47,307 bases of DNA from Paenibacillus alginolyticus DSM 5050 = NBRC 15375 (GCF_000422905.1 NZ_AUGY01000067.1:1-47307); one strand, 5' to 3'; shown: positions 32,361 to 41,241, numbered from the stretch's first letter. The notes: generated by a model not told the origin, from the letters alone. Numbers and translations: made by a program.

Positions 32361-32942
32361 ATGAGTAGCGAATACACACTCAAAATCACCACAGAGCAAG
32401 CACGCGAAATGCCCATGGTGGATTTGGCGTTTGAATTACTGAAGTCGGCGAATACGCCGTTTTACTATCGTGACCTGATGGCTGAAATTGCTAAAATAAA
32501 AGGGCTGTCCGAGCAGCATGTTATGCAAGTGATTGCCCAACTATATACGGAAATCAACATCGATGGACGTTTTGCTTGCGTAGGTACGAACCTATGGGGT
32601 TTGAAACGCTGGTATCCTGTCGAGAAATCAGACGATGCGGTTGGTAACGCGAAGCGTCCAAGAATCATTAACGACGAAGATGACGATCTGGATGAAGACA
32701 TCTACGCGGAGGAAGAAGATACATACGCAGAGGAAGATGAGTACGATACATTTGGTACCGAAACCGAAGAGGAAGAAGCGGAAGAGGATACTGAATTCTT
32801 CGAAGATGAAGAGATCGAAGAGGATCTTGGCGAAGCGGGTATTGAAGAATCAGACGAAGATAGTGATGACGATTTAGATGAGGATTCCGATGAGGATGAC
32901 GAGGAAGACGATTTGGATGAAGAGGCTGAAGACGACAAATAA
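32361..32942 (+). CDS. rpoE: RNA polymerase delta subunit
   Basis: 193 residues: an N-terminal HARE-HTH domain (about 15-85; MVDLAFELLKSANTPFYYRDLM and IDGRFACVGTNLWGLKRWYP) and an extremely acidic, disordered tail of Asp/Glu from about residue 105 on. This two-part form is diagnostic of the Firmicute delta subunit, which speeds polymerase recycling. It is somewhat longer than the B. subtilis protein because of the tail. It is followed by a terminator and by pyrG, as in Bacillus. Confidence 0.95.
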   Translation: MSSEYTLKITTEQAREMPMVDLAFELLKSANTPFYYRDLMAEIAKIKGLSEQHVMQVIAQLYTEINIDGRFACVGTNLWGLKRWYPVEKSDDAVGNAKRPRIINDEDDDLDEDIYAEEEDTYAEEDEYDTFGTETEEEEAEEDTEFFEDEEIEEDLGEAGIEESDEDSDDDLDEDSDEDDEEDDLDEEAEDDK

Positions 32943-33023
32943 CTTGTCTTGACAGTCCCTATCTGTTCAGAGTAAACTATTGCATGGGCTTTAAAAGAAT
33001 CTTAACAATTCGCTCAAGCGTTC

Positions 33024-33062
33024 AAAAAGTGCCCCGTCACTACGGGTGTCACTTTTTTTGTT
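33024..33062 (+). terminator. Terminator of rpoE
   Basis: AAAAAGTGCCCCGT pairs with ACGGGTGTCACTTTTT around a CACT loop, followed by a long T tract. Confidence 0.88.
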
Positions 33063-33170
33063 TTTTTAGTGTTTTTTTGTGTTTTTTCACTTTATTTTCA
33101 TGAAAACCCCTATTTAGCAGAAGCTAATGCTTACAAAGTCATTTTTCTGGCAAAAGATAAGCTTATGCCT

Positions 33171-33281
33171 TACGTCGTAAGTTTCTTAGTAGATAAGAAA
33201 GTTTAAGTTTTATACTTTTGCTTCGCATCTACCTTGACAAACGCGCTCGTCCTTGAAGGACGACGGAGTCGTTTATCCTTG
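33171..33281 (+). repeat. 93-nt structured repeat, copy 5, in the pyrG leader (33189-33281)
   Basis: Almost identical to copy 1 (three differences in 93), with the loop changed from CCAGAAG to CTTGAAG while the CGTCC/GGACG stem is kept. It ends 38 nt before the pyrG start codon and must lie in its leader if transcription starts upstream. A small palindrome CTTACGTCGTAAG (33171-33183) precedes it. No convincing pyrG promoter is seen in 33063-33188. Confidence 0.85.
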
Positions 33282-33319
33282 TATTACCAACCATACTAAA
33301 ACTCTAGGAGGCGTACATA

Positions 33320-34921
33320 GTGACAAAATACATTTTCGTTACGGGAGGCGTAGTTTCATCCCTTGGCAAAGGAATTACAGCAGCGTCTTTAGGGAGATTG
33401 CTCAAAAACAGAGGCTTGAAAGTTACGATTCAAAAGTTTGACCCTTACATTAACGTGGATCCGGGAACGATGAGTCCTTACCAGCACGGTGAAGTGTTCG
33501 TAACCGACGATGGGGCAGAAACGGATCTGGACTTAGGTCATTATGAGCGTTTTATTGATATTAATCTTTCCAAAAGTTCCAACGTAACCTCAGGCAAAGT
33601 TTACTCCTCCGTTATTACCAAAGAGCGCAGAGGTGAATATCTGGGTGGTACGGTACAAGTGATCCCGCATATTACGAACGAAATCAAAGAACGTGTGATT
33701 CGCGCTGGTCGTGAAGCTGGGTCCGATGTTGTAATTACTGAAATTGGTGGTACGGTAGGAGATATCGAAAGCTTGCCGTTCCTGGAAGCTATTCGTCAAA
33801 TGAAAAATGATATCGGCCGCGAGAATGTCATGTATATTCACGTTACGCTGATTCCTTATATTAAAGCAGCTGGTGAAGTGAAGACGAAACCTACGCAGCA
33901 CAGTGTAAAAGAACTGCGCGGGCTAGGGATTCAACCTCACGTTATCGTTTGCCGTACGGAGCATTCCTTAACGGAAGATATGAAGCGTAAGTTAGCTTTA
34001 TTCTGTGATATCGATCCTGCAGCTGTCATTGAGTGTAAGGATGCAGAAACCTTATACGAAGTTCCGATGATGCTTCGCGAGCAAGGGCTTGACGATTATG
34101 TTGTCAATCACCTGAAACTGCGTACGAACGAGCCGGATATGAAGGAATGGGAAAGCCTTGTTCGTAAAGTTAAATCATTGACGAAGAAGACCGAAATTGC
34201 GATTGTAGGGAAATACGTTGCGCTGCATGACGCTTACCTAAGTATTGTTGAAGCACTAGGTCATGCCGGCATCGATAATGACTCCGAAATTAATATTCGT
34301 TGGGTGAATGCTGAAGAAATTTTTGAGCATAACGTCCATCAGCTTCTTTCAGGTGTTCAAGGTATTCTTGTACCTGGTGGATTCGGTGATCGTGGTATTG
34401 AAGGTAAAGTGGAAGCGATCCGCTATGCCCGTGAAAAGGAGATTCCATTCTTCGGAATTTGCTTAGGTATGCAGGTTGCTGTTATTGAATATGCGCGTTC
34501 CGTTTCAGGATTGGATGGCGCGAACAGCTCCGAGATTAATCCTACAACGCCTTATCCGGTCATCGATCTACTGCCAGAGCAGAAGGATATCGAGAATTTA
34601 GGCGGTACAATGCGTCTTGGTTTATATCCTTGCAAAGTTGTTCCGGGGTCTCTTGCTGAGCAGTGTTACAATGATGAGCTTATCTATGAGAGACATCGTC
34701 ACCGGTATGAATTTAACAATGAATACCGCGAATTGATTGAATCTGCCGGTTTGCGCATTTCCGGTACGTCACCGGACGGCCGATTGGTTGAGATGGTCGA
34801 GCTTCCTGGTCACCCTTGGTTCCTAGCTGTTCAATTCCATCCGGAATTTACATCGCGTCCGAATCGTCCGCAGCCTCTTTTCCGTGAATTCGTTAAAGCC
34901 GCTCAGTTGATCGCGCGTTAA
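33320..34921 (+). CDS. pyrG: CTP synthase
   Basis: 533 residues; makes CTP from UTP using glutamine and ATP. The N-terminal synthetase domain begins with KYIFVTGGVVSSLGKGITAASLG (nucleotide loop) and the C-terminal class I glutamine amidotransferase domain has the nucleophile in FGICLGMQ and the His-Glu pair in FHPEFTS. GTG 33320 follows TAGGAGGCG. It lies between rpoE and spo0F as in Bacillus. I see no run of G at a transcript start as used for pyrG attenuation in B. subtilis; instead the structured repeat occupies the leader. Confidence 0.96.
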   Translation: MTKYIFVTGGVVSSLGKGITAASLGRLLKNRGLKVTIQKFDPYINVDPGTMSPYQHGEVFVTDDGAETDLDLGHYERFIDINLSKSSNVTSGKVYSSVITKERRGEYLGGTVQVIPHITNEIKERVIRAGREAGSDVVITEIGGTVGDIESLPFLEAIRQMKNDIGRENVMYIHVTLIPYIKAAGEVKTKPTQHSVKELRGLGIQPHVIVCRTEHSLTEDMKRKLALFCDIDPAAVIECKDAETLYEVPMMLREQGLDDYVVNHLKLRTNEPDMKEWESLVRKVKSLTKKTEIAIVGKYVALHDAYLSIVEALGHAGIDNDSEINIRWVNAEEIFEHNVHQLLSGVQGILVPGGFGDRGIEGKVEAIRYAREKEIPFFGICLGMQVAVIEYARSVSGLDGANSSEINPTTPYPVIDLLPEQKDIENLGGTMRLGLYPCKVVPGSLAEQCYNDELIYERHRHRYEFNNEYRELIESAGLRISGTSPDGRLVEMVELPGHPWFLAVQFHPEFTSRPNRPQPLFREFVKAAQLIAR

Positions 34922-34994
34922 TTCTTGCTGTAGCGGTTGTCCCTCCAGACAACCAACTTATTTGTAAAACTTTTCAATTAGTTCTGTTCCCTCA

Positions 34995-35021
34995 GAAGGA
35001 AATCGAAAATGAATAGCGAAT
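34995..35021 (+). promoter_or_regulatory. Sigma-H-type promoter of spo0F
   Basis: GAAGGAAAT (34995-35003), 11 nt, then AGCGAAT (35015-35021) fits the sigma-H pattern RNAGGAWWW...RNNGAAT. In B. subtilis spo0F is known to be transcribed by sigma-H, which supports the call. Confidence 0.7.
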
Positions 35022-35079
35022 ACCTTTAGAAACATATACATGGGAATTTGTTATTCGTTTTCGGGAGGGAAATAGGCTG

Positions 35080-35472
35080 ATGAAGAAAAAGGTATTGATT
35101 GTCGACGATCAAAATGGAATTCGCGTACTACTCATGGAGGTATTCAGTAACGAAGGGTACGATACCTATCAGGCCTCGAATGGCAAGTTGGCCTTGGAAA
35201 TCGTGAAAAATTCTTCGCCTGATCTTATTCTACTGGATATGAAAATTCCTGGTATGGACGGTCTGGATATTTTGAAACATGTTAAAGCCATTGATGCATC
35301 GATCAAAGTCATTATGATGACAGCTTACGGCGAGCTCGATATGATTAAAGAAGCAACGGATTTGGGTGCGATTATGCACTTTACCAAGCCTTTTGATATT
35401 GATGAATTGCGTATGGCGGTCAATATGCAGCTTAATAATGAATCTAGCAGCGGTTTTGCAGTGGGATCCTAG
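35080..35472 (+). CDS. spo0F: Sporulation response regulator Spo0F
   Basis: 130 residues, a single receiver domain without an output domain. Acidic pocket Asp9/Asp10, phospho-acceptor Asp53 (LLDMKIPGMDG), Thr81 and Lys103 (FTKPFD) are all present. It relays phosphate from sensor kinases to Spo0B and Spo0A. GGGAGGG precedes ATG 35080. A sigma-H-type promoter lies upstream. The PAS histidine kinase at 42.2 kb is a possible phosphodonor. The C-terminal extension NNESSSGFAVGS is unremarkable. Confidence 0.95.
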   Translation: MKKKVLIVDDQNGIRVLLMEVFSNEGYDTYQASNGKLALEIVKNSSPDLILLDMKIPGMDGLDILKHVKAIDASIKVIMMTAYGELDMIKEATDLGAIMHFTKPFDIDELRMAVNMQLNNESSSGFAVGS

Positions 35473-35491
35473 TCATAGGGTCTTTTTTGTT
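35466..35491 (+). terminator. Terminator overlapping the spo0F stop codon
   Basis: GATCCTA-gtca-TAGGGTC followed by TTTTTT; the stop TAG (35470-35472) is within the stem. Confidence 0.7.
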
Positions 35492-35511
35492 GCCGAAATA
35501 CGAGGGCTTGG

Positions 35512-35540
35512 TTATCATTTGAAAAGTTATGTGCTATAAT
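35512..35540 (+). promoter_or_regulatory. Promoter of fba
   Basis: TTATCA (35512-35517), 17 nt, TATAAT (35535-35540). Confidence 0.65.
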
Positions 35541-35601
35541 AACTCAGGTATGACAAAGAGCGGTATGCGCATCTACTATAGGTTCTAGGAGGAAGAGAAA
35601 C

Positions 35602-36456
35602 ATGGCATTGGTTTCAATGAATGAATTTTTACCTAAAGCAAAAGCGAACAAATTCGCGGTGGGTCAATTTAATATGAACAACCTTGAATTCGCTCAAGCG
35701 ATTGTGGAAGCTGCAATCGAATTGAAATCCCCGTTCATTTATGGTGTAAGCGAAGGCGCACTTAAATATATGGGCATCGAGTTTACAGTAGCAATTGCTG
35801 AAGCTGCAGCTAAAAAATCCGGTCTACCGATTGCTCTACACTTAGATCATGGCAGTTCCTTTGAAGTAGCAATGAAATGTATCCGTGCAGGATTCAGCTC
35901 CGTTATGTTCGATGGTTCCCACTATTCTTTCGAAGAAAACATTCGTTTGACGAAAGAAGTCGTAAAAGCTGCTCGTGCAATGGGCGTATCCGTTGAGGGT
36001 GAGCTTGGAACAATTGGCGGCGTTGAGGACGACATCTCTGTTGATGAAGAGCACGCTAACCTTGCAAAACCAGAAGAAGCTATCCGTTTCTACGAAGAAA
36101 CAGGTGTTGACTGTCTGGCTATCGCTGTAGGTACTGCACATGGTATGTACGCAGGCGAACCTAACATTCACTTTGATATTATTGAAGCAGTTTCCAAAGC
36201 AATTCCAGTTCCTGTTGTTCTTCACGGTGGATCCGGCGTTCCTGACGAAATGATTCGTAAATCTATCGCAGCAGGCGTTGGCAAAATCAACGTTAACACA
36301 GAGAATCAAGTGGCATGCACAGAAAGCATCCGCGCGGCTCTGAACAAAGATGCTAAAATTTATGATCCTCGTAAATATCTCACCCCGGCTCGTAATGCTA
36401 TGATCGAAGTAGTAAAATCCAAAATTCAATTGTTCGGAAGCAGCAACCAAGCTTAA
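35602..36456 (+). CDS. fbaA: Class II fructose-1,6-bisphosphate aldolase
   Basis: 284 residues. Zinc-dependent aldolase of glycolysis. Zinc ligands lie in LHLDHGSS and VLHGGSG, with a further His in GTAHGMY; the catalytic Asp is in HLDHG. The strong ribosome binding site AGGAGGAAG precedes ATG 35602, and codon use is that of a highly expressed gene. It follows spo0F as in Bacillus. The transaldolase gene that follows fba there is missing here; murA comes next. Confidence 0.95.
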   Translation: MALVSMNEFLPKAKANKFAVGQFNMNNLEFAQAIVEAAIELKSPFIYGVSEGALKYMGIEFTVAIAEAAAKKSGLPIALHLDHGSSFEVAMKCIRAGFSSVMFDGSHYSFEENIRLTKEVVKAARAMGVSVEGELGTIGGVEDDISVDEEHANLAKPEEAIRFYEETGVDCLAIAVGTAHGMYAGEPNIHFDIIEAVSKAIPVPVVLHGGSGVPDEMIRKSIAAGVGKINVNTENQVACTESIRAALNKDAKIYDPRKYLTPARNAMIEVVKSKIQLFGSSNQA

Positions 36457-36478
36457 TTCCAATTGTATAGTCAGGGTA

Positions 36479-36567
36479 GGAAATGCAGTAGGGCACAGAC
36501 GGAAGATAGACGAAAGAATATCGTCCGTCTGTGTCATTACGTGCGTTTCCTTCTTCTATTTTTTTGC
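36479..36567 (+). terminator. Long terminator hairpin of fbaA
   Basis: ACAGACGGA pairs with TCCGTCTGT, and further out GGAAATGCA with TGCGTTTCC, followed by TTCTTCTATTTTTTT. Confidence 0.75.
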
Positions 36568-36573
36568 GCTTAT

Positions 36574-36588
36574 GTTCTCTGAGAGAAC
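36574..36588. promoter_or_regulatory. 15-bp palindrome GTTCTCTGAGAGAAC
   Basis: Perfect 7-bp arms around a single G lie between fbaA and murA. It may be an operator; no regulator can be named. Confidence 0.35.
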
Positions 36589-36625
36589 CATAGCTATTTA
36601 GTTTGTGAAGCCGCTTTTTTATATG

Positions 36626-36718
36626 GATTTATAAGAAATTATTAAATTTATATGCTCATTCGCTTGATTTTTGACGATCGCTAGTCTTAAAGGACGCAGT
36701 GGAGTCGAATATCTTTGG
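36626..36718 (+). repeat. 93-nt structured repeat, copy 6, upstream of murA (degenerate)
   Basis: Shares TATAAGAAA, ATTCGCTTGATTTTTGACGA, GTCTTAAAGGACG and GGAGTCGA...TATCTTTGG with the other copies. It ends 82 bp before the murA start. Confidence 0.6.
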
Positions 36719-36800
36719 TAAAGTTTGTGTTGGGGTAGGTTGCATTTGTTTGCTTTGATTTACTACTTAGTAAGTAGGCACCTGGTTTAGGGGGAGAATC

Positions 36801-38063
36801 ATGTTGGAAAAATTAATGGTGGTCGGGGGACGTCCACTACGGGGAACAGTTCAAATTAGCGGGGCTAAGAATAGTGCAGTTGCACTCATTCCAGCCGCCA
36901 TTCTTGCTGAAACATCGGTTACTTTGGATAATCTGCCTCATCTGAGTGATGTGGCTATATATACAGAAATTTTAACGGATTTAGGGGCTTCCATAGACTG
37001 GAACGAAGATCGGATGACGATTGACCCAAGTCGAATGAAGTCACTTCCGATGCCAAATGGCAAAGTAAAGAAGCTCAGAGCATCCTACTATTTAATGGGA
37101 GCGCTGCTCGGGAGATTTGGCGAGGCGACGATTGGTCTGCCGGGTGGTTGCAACTTCGAACCGCGTCCGATTGATTTGCATATTAAAGGCTTTGAAGCTT
37201 TGGGTGCCGAGGTTAGCAATGAGAATGGCGCATTAAAGATACGCGCCAAGGAACTTCGCGGTGCCAAAATATACTTAGATATGGCGAGTGTTGGAGCAAC
37301 GATTAACATCATGTTGGCTGCCTCGCGAGCTAAAGGCGTTACGATTATCGAAAATGCGGCCAAAGAGCCTGAAATCATAGATGTGGCAACACTTTTAAAC
37401 TCAATGGGTGCCAAAATTAAGGGCGCTGGAACAGAGACCATACGTATCGAAGGCGTAACAGAGATGCATGGTTGCCGACATTCCATTATTCCTGACCGTA
37501 TTCAAGCAGGTACGTATATGATTGCTGCAGCGGCTACACGCGGCGATGTGACGGTCGACAATGTTATTCCTAAACATATGGAGGCTTTGACGGCAAAGCT
37601 TCAGGAAATGGGCGTACATATCTACGAAATGGATGAGTCCATTCGTGTTGTCGGTCAACCTGAATACGAAAGTGTTGATGTGAAAGCTTTAATCTACCCT
37701 GGGTTTGCGACGGATCTACAATCTCCGATGGCTAGCTTACTTTGCCAAGCTAAAGGAGTTAGCATATTAACGGACCACGTTTATAGTAATCGTTTCAAAC
37801 ATATTCCTGAGCTAGTGCGTATGGGAGCAAAGATGAAAGTCGAAGGACGCTCAGCCATCATTGAGGGCTCACAGCTGAGTTCTGCCAAAGTGAGAGCAAC
37901 GGATTTGAGGGCAGGAGCTTCTCTTGTGCTTGCGGGCCTTAGCGTAAGAACAGGTGGCATCACAGAAGTATCCGGGGTTGAGTTTATTGATCGTGGTTAT
38001 GAGAACTTGGTATTCAACTTATCTTCACTGGGTGCAGAGGTTTGGCGCGAGAGCGAGGAATAA
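36801..38063 (+). CDS. murA: UDP-N-acetylglucosamine 1-carboxyvinyltransferase (MurA/MurZ)
   Basis: 420 residues, the enolpyruvyl transferase committing UDP-GlcNAc to peptidoglycan synthesis. Lys23 in GAKNSA and the catalytic Cys117 in LPGGCNFEPRPIDLH are present; this Cys confers fosfomycin sensitivity in the family. By position (between fba and rho) it corresponds to the second Bacillus copy, murAB/murZ. GGGGGAG precedes ATG 36801. A degenerate structured repeat lies in the leader. Confidence 0.95.
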   Translation: MLEKLMVVGGRPLRGTVQISGAKNSAVALIPAAILAETSVTLDNLPHLSDVAIYTEILTDLGASIDWNEDRMTIDPSRMKSLPMPNGKVKKLRASYYLMGALLGRFGEATIGLPGGCNFEPRPIDLHIKGFEALGAEVSNENGALKIRAKELRGAKIYLDMASVGATINIMLAASRAKGVTIIENAAKEPEIIDVATLLNSMGAKIKGAGTETIRIEGVTEMHGCRHSIIPDRIQAGTYMIAAAATRGDVTVDNVIPKHMEALTAKLQEMGVHIYEMDESIRVVGQPEYESVDVKALIYPGFATDLQSPMASLLCQAKGVSILTDHVYSNRFKHIPELVRMGAKMKVEGRSAIIEGSQLSSAKVRATDLRAGASLVLAGLSVRTGGITEVSGVEFIDRGYENLVFNLSSLGAEVWRESEE

Positions 38064-38125
38064 AGTACCAAGTAACAGGCAATGCTAGAATCCAATTGAA
38101 AATTTAATAGTTTGGTGGTTGAAAC

Positions 38126-39421
38126 ATGAGCATGCAGCTTGCTGAGCTTGAAGTACTCAAGCTTACTGAATTATATAAACTAGCTAAGAAACATCAGATC
38201 CAATACTACGGTACGCTGAAGAAAAAAGAACTCATCTTTGCAATTTTACGTGCACAAGCTGCTGAGAGTGGTTTAATGTTCATGCAAGGAGTTCTCGAGA
38301 TCCTTCAGGAGGGCTTTGGATTCTTACGTCCAATTAATTACCTTCCAAGCTCGGAGGACATTTATATTTCGGCTTCCCAGATTCGCAAATTCGATTTGCG
38401 TTCAGGGGACATTGTATCGGGTAAGTGCCGTCCGCCCAAAGAAAATGAACGATATTTCGGGCTTCTTCAAGTTGAAGCGGTGAATGGAGAGAAACCGGAA
38501 ACGGCAGCAGAGCGACTTCATTTCCCTGCATTGACACCTCTTTATCCAGACACACGAATAACGCTTGAAACTGAGCCTAACAAGATTTCCATGCGTATCA
38601 TGGATTTGCTTGCCCCTGTTGGATTAGGCCAACGCGGCCTGATCGTAGCCCCTCCTAAAGCGGGAAAAACATTGCTGCTGAAAGAAATAGCCAACAGTAT
38701 TTCCACGAATTATCCAGAAATCGAACTCTTCGTTCTGCTTATCGATGAGCGTCCGGAGGAAGTTACTGATATGCAGCGTTCCGTCAAAGGTGAAGTAGTT
38801 GCTTCTACCTTCGATGAGCTTCCCGAAAATCATATTAAAGTCGCAGAGCTAGTTCTAGAACGCGCGATGCGTCTAGTTGAACATAAGAAAGATGTTGTCA
38901 TTCTCATGGACAGTATTACCCGGTTGGCTAGAGCCTATAACCTTGTGGTTCCTGCTTCTGGCCGGACGTTAACGGGTGGTATAGACCCTGCTGCCTTTCA
39001 TCGGCCTAAACGTTTCTTCGGGGCCGCCCGTAATATTGAAGAAGGCGGCAGCTTAACAATTCTTGCTACTGCACTCGTAGAAACAGGCTCACGTATGGAT
39101 GACGTCATTTATGAAGAATTTAAAGGTACAGGTAATTTAGAACTTCATCTGGATCGTAAAATGGCTGAACGCCGTATCTTCCCTGCGATTGATATTCGCA
39201 AGTCAGGCACTCGCCGCGAAGAAGCGCTTCTAGGTAAAGATGAGCTCGAGAAGGTATGGGCGCTTCGCAGAGGAATGAACGATTCGCATGAATATACAGA
39301 ATCCTTCATTAAGAAGCTTGCCGATACGAAGACTAATCAAGAGTTTTTGGACTCTCTGGCTTCCCCTTCAGCAGGATCAACAGGGGCTAACAAAGGTAAA
39401 GTTAAGAATTCAGCTTCCTAA
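38126..39421 (+). CDS. rho: Transcription termination factor Rho
   Basis: 431 residues. The N-terminal Rho helix domain (ELYKLAKKHQI...LKKKELIFAIL) is followed by a cold-shock RNA-binding domain (about 55-130; GVLEILQEGFGFLRP) and a RecA-like ATPase with Walker A APPKAGKT (Lys181) and Walker B VVILMDSITRLARA. Hexameric helicase ending untranslated transcripts. It has no large insertion between domains. GGTGG precedes ATG 38126. Only 62 nt separate it from murA, so they may be co-transcribed. glpX, which sits between them in Bacillus, is absent. Confidence 0.96.
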   Translation: MSMQLAELEVLKLTELYKLAKKHQIQYYGTLKKKELIFAILRAQAAESGLMFMQGVLEILQEGFGFLRPINYLPSSEDIYISASQIRKFDLRSGDIVSGKCRPPKENERYFGLLQVEAVNGEKPETAAERLHFPALTPLYPDTRITLETEPNKISMRIMDLLAPVGLGQRGLIVAPPKAGKTLLLKEIANSISTNYPEIELFVLLIDERPEEVTDMQRSVKGEVVASTFDELPENHIKVAELVLERAMRLVEHKKDVVILMDSITRLARAYNLVVPASGRTLTGGIDPAAFHRPKRFFGAARNIEEGGSLTILATALVETGSRMDDVIYEEFKGTGNLELHLDRKMAERRIFPAIDIRKSGTRREEALLGKDELEKVWALRRGMNDSHEYTESFIKKLADTKTNQEFLDSLASPSAGSTGANKGKVKNSAS

Positions 39422-39452
39422 GCCTCAAGATACATTTTATTGGTAATATATC

Positions 39453-39534
39453 GTGTGAGATAACAACTTAATCGGTTTCGATTCATCCTGACAAACACGG
39501 TCGTCCTTAAGGACGACTTAAGTCGTTTATCCGT
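39453..39534 (+). repeat. 93-nt structured repeat, copy 7, upstream of the radical SAM gene
   Basis: The second hairpin is perfect here: GTCGTCC-TTAA-GGACGAC (39499-39516). The surrounding CCTGACAAACA and AGTCGTTTATCC match the other copies. It ends 24 nt before the start codon. Confidence 0.75.
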
Positions 39535-39557
39535 GACGCACAAAGAGGAGTACCGTT

Positions 39558-40832
39558 ATGAATTTGGTTTATTCAGATTTACAGGGAAACGTTTTTGACC
39601 ATCCTGATTTCTTGGCTCTTGGCCGAAACGCTGAAATGATAACAGAAATTTTGGAAGAAGAGTTAATTCCTCTGCCTGAGGGATCTACACTAGTCAGTCT
39701 TCCGTTTACACGTCCAGTAGGCATTGATGCCGCAACAGGCGATATGAAGCTGGTTGAGGGGGATTATCATGCCGTTGGTGCCTTGCTGCCGCAAGGCTTC
39801 ACAAGGCTGCTGCTCCCTGGTTATGTGAAATCGGACAAGTCTAAAGCGCTGCCCCTTTTCGGATATACGGCTGTCGTTTGGAAAGATGATGGTTTCTATG
39901 TAGCCGCCCGTTTGACAGATAATCCTTATTACTGGAATCCCGTTCATTGTGATCCGACTGAGCTTGAGGTAGAGGTCAAACGACTGGTTGCGAAGTATCC
40001 GGATAATCGGTTATATGCGCATTTGTCCAACTGTGCACTGGGTTATGAGTGTCTGACAGCTTCGAATACGTTCCTTCAACGTTGGGAGGGTGCCGTTCCG
40101 GTCTCCTATTCCTGCAACGCGGGATGCTTCGGCTGTATTTCCGAACAACCGGATGAGAGTGGCTTCGTAGCGCCTCAGACTCGTATGAACTTCAAGCCTA
40201 AGGTCGAAGAGATCACTCAGATCATGCTCGAGCATCTGCGGACGCCTGAGAGTATCATCTCCTTCGGACAGGGCTGTGAAGGGGAACCAAGCACGCAAGC
40301 CGTGATTATTATCGATGCCATCAAGCAAGTGCGTGAGCAAACGAAGATGGGCTATATTAACATCAACACCAATGCAGGTCTCACGGATCATATCCGCGGC
40401 ATTGTTGATGCTGGGCTTGATCTCATGCGGGTTAGTACGATTAGCGCGCTGGATGATCACTACAACGCCTACTATAAGCCAAGAGCTTATACGCTCAAAA
40501 ATGTTGAGAAGTCTCTCCGTTACGCCACGGATAAAGGAGTCATAACTTCGATCAACTATCTAGTATTCCCTGGTGTAACCGATCGAGAAGAAGAGATCGA
40601 AGCGATGATCGAATTCGTGCGAAGAACGGGATTGAAATTGATTCAATTGCGCAACCTAAATATTGATCCAGAGAGTTACCTTGGCATTATCCCCAAAGCA
40701 AGAGGTGAACTGCTTGGGATGAAGCAAATGATTGAGATTTTTGAGCAAGAACTTCCTGATGTTGTGCTGGGTTCCTACTCGCATACTCCGAAGTTCTATA
40801 CAAGTGATCGAACGGCCACTACGGTACTCTAA
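39558..40832 (+). CDS. Radical SAM protein of unknown function
   Basis: 424 residues. The SAM-cluster motif is CNAGCFGC (Cys-X3-Cys-X2-Cys) at about 193-200, well inside the chain, followed by a radical SAM barrel (SIISFGQGCEGEPS, INTNAGL, DLMRVSTISALDDHYNAYY). About 190 residues precede it, including a further Cys pair in NCALGYECL. I do not recognise the subfamily or its substrate. AGAGGAG precedes ATG 39558. It lies between rho and rpmE, where Bacillus has no such gene; the leader holds a structured repeat. Confidence 0.85.
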   Translation: MNLVYSDLQGNVFDHPDFLALGRNAEMITEILEEELIPLPEGSTLVSLPFTRPVGIDAATGDMKLVEGDYHAVGALLPQGFTRLLLPGYVKSDKSKALPLFGYTAVVWKDDGFYVAARLTDNPYYWNPVHCDPTELEVEVKRLVAKYPDNRLYAHLSNCALGYECLTASNTFLQRWEGAVPVSYSCNAGCFGCISEQPDESGFVAPQTRMNFKPKVEEITQIMLEHLRTPESIISFGQGCEGEPSTQAVIIIDAIKQVREQTKMGYININTNAGLTDHIRGIVDAGLDLMRVSTISALDDHYNAYYKPRAYTLKNVEKSLRYATDKGVITSINYLVFPGVTDREEEIEAMIEFVRRTGLKLIQLRNLNIDPESYLGIIPKARGELLGMKQMIEIFEQELPDVVLGSYSHTPKFYTSDRTATTVL

Positions 40833-40859
40833 AAGAAGTCATCTACAGTCTTTTTTCCA

Positions 40860-40889
40860 TTGCATCAAATCTCCCAAATATGATACAAT
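40860..40889 (+). promoter_or_regulatory. Promoter of rpmE
   Basis: TTGCAT (40860-40865), 18 nt, TACAAT (40884-40889), 63 bp upstream of the start codon. Confidence 0.6.
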
Positions 40890-40952
40890 GCATAAGTACG
40901 TCCATTAACTCTGTTTCAGCAAATGATTCAGGGCGGAAAGAGGTGAACCATC

Positions 40953-41150
40953 ATGAAAGCAGGTATTCATCCTACTTATCATGCAACCACAGTGACTTGC
41001 GCTTGTGGTAACGTGTTCGAAACGGGTTCAATTAAGCAAAATCTTCGTGTTGAGATCTGCTCCAATTGCCATCCTTTCTACACAGGTAAACAAAAGTTTA
41101 TCGATGTAGGCGGCCGTGTCGACAAATTCAAAAAGAAATACGGAATCTAA
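40953..41150 (+). CDS. rpmE: 50S ribosomal protein L31, zinc-binding type
   Basis: 65 residues. The four zinc cysteines are present (TCACGN and CSNCHPFYTG), marking the zinc-containing form (C+). In Bacillus the C+ form can be replaced by a C- paralogue on zinc starvation. AGAGGTG precedes ATG 40953. It retains the position downstream of rho, with the radical SAM gene inserted between. Confidence 0.96.
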   Translation: MKAGIHPTYHATTVTCACGNVFETGSIKQNLRVEICSNCHPFYTGKQKFIDVGGRVDKFKKKYGI

Positions 41151-41188
41151 TTGGCATCAATTACTTTGCTGCCAATCAGCATAAGACA

Positions 41189-41241
41189 ACCTCCCTTGGT
41201 CATCCTAAGCTTAGGCTTAGAGTCCAATGGGAGGTGTTTTT
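41189..41241 (+). terminator. rpmE terminator whose 3' arm is the next gene's ribosome binding site
   Basis: ACCTCCC (41189-41195) pairs with GGGAGGT (41229-41235), with TTGG/CCAA and CTAAG/CTTAG pairing inside, followed by GTTTTT and at once by ATG 41242. GGGAGGTG is the only ribosome binding site for that gene, so the stem both ends rpmE transcripts and would block translation in read-through RNA. Confidence 0.7.

Noticed and set aside
32702..32938. Minus-strand poly-serine frame opposite rpoE
   Set aside because: It is the complement of the Asp/Glu-rich tail of the delta subunit; no start signals.
33230..33260. TTGACA inside the 93-nt repeats as a promoter -35
   Set aside because: No -10 follows at 16-18 nt in any copy; the bases belong to the stem region.
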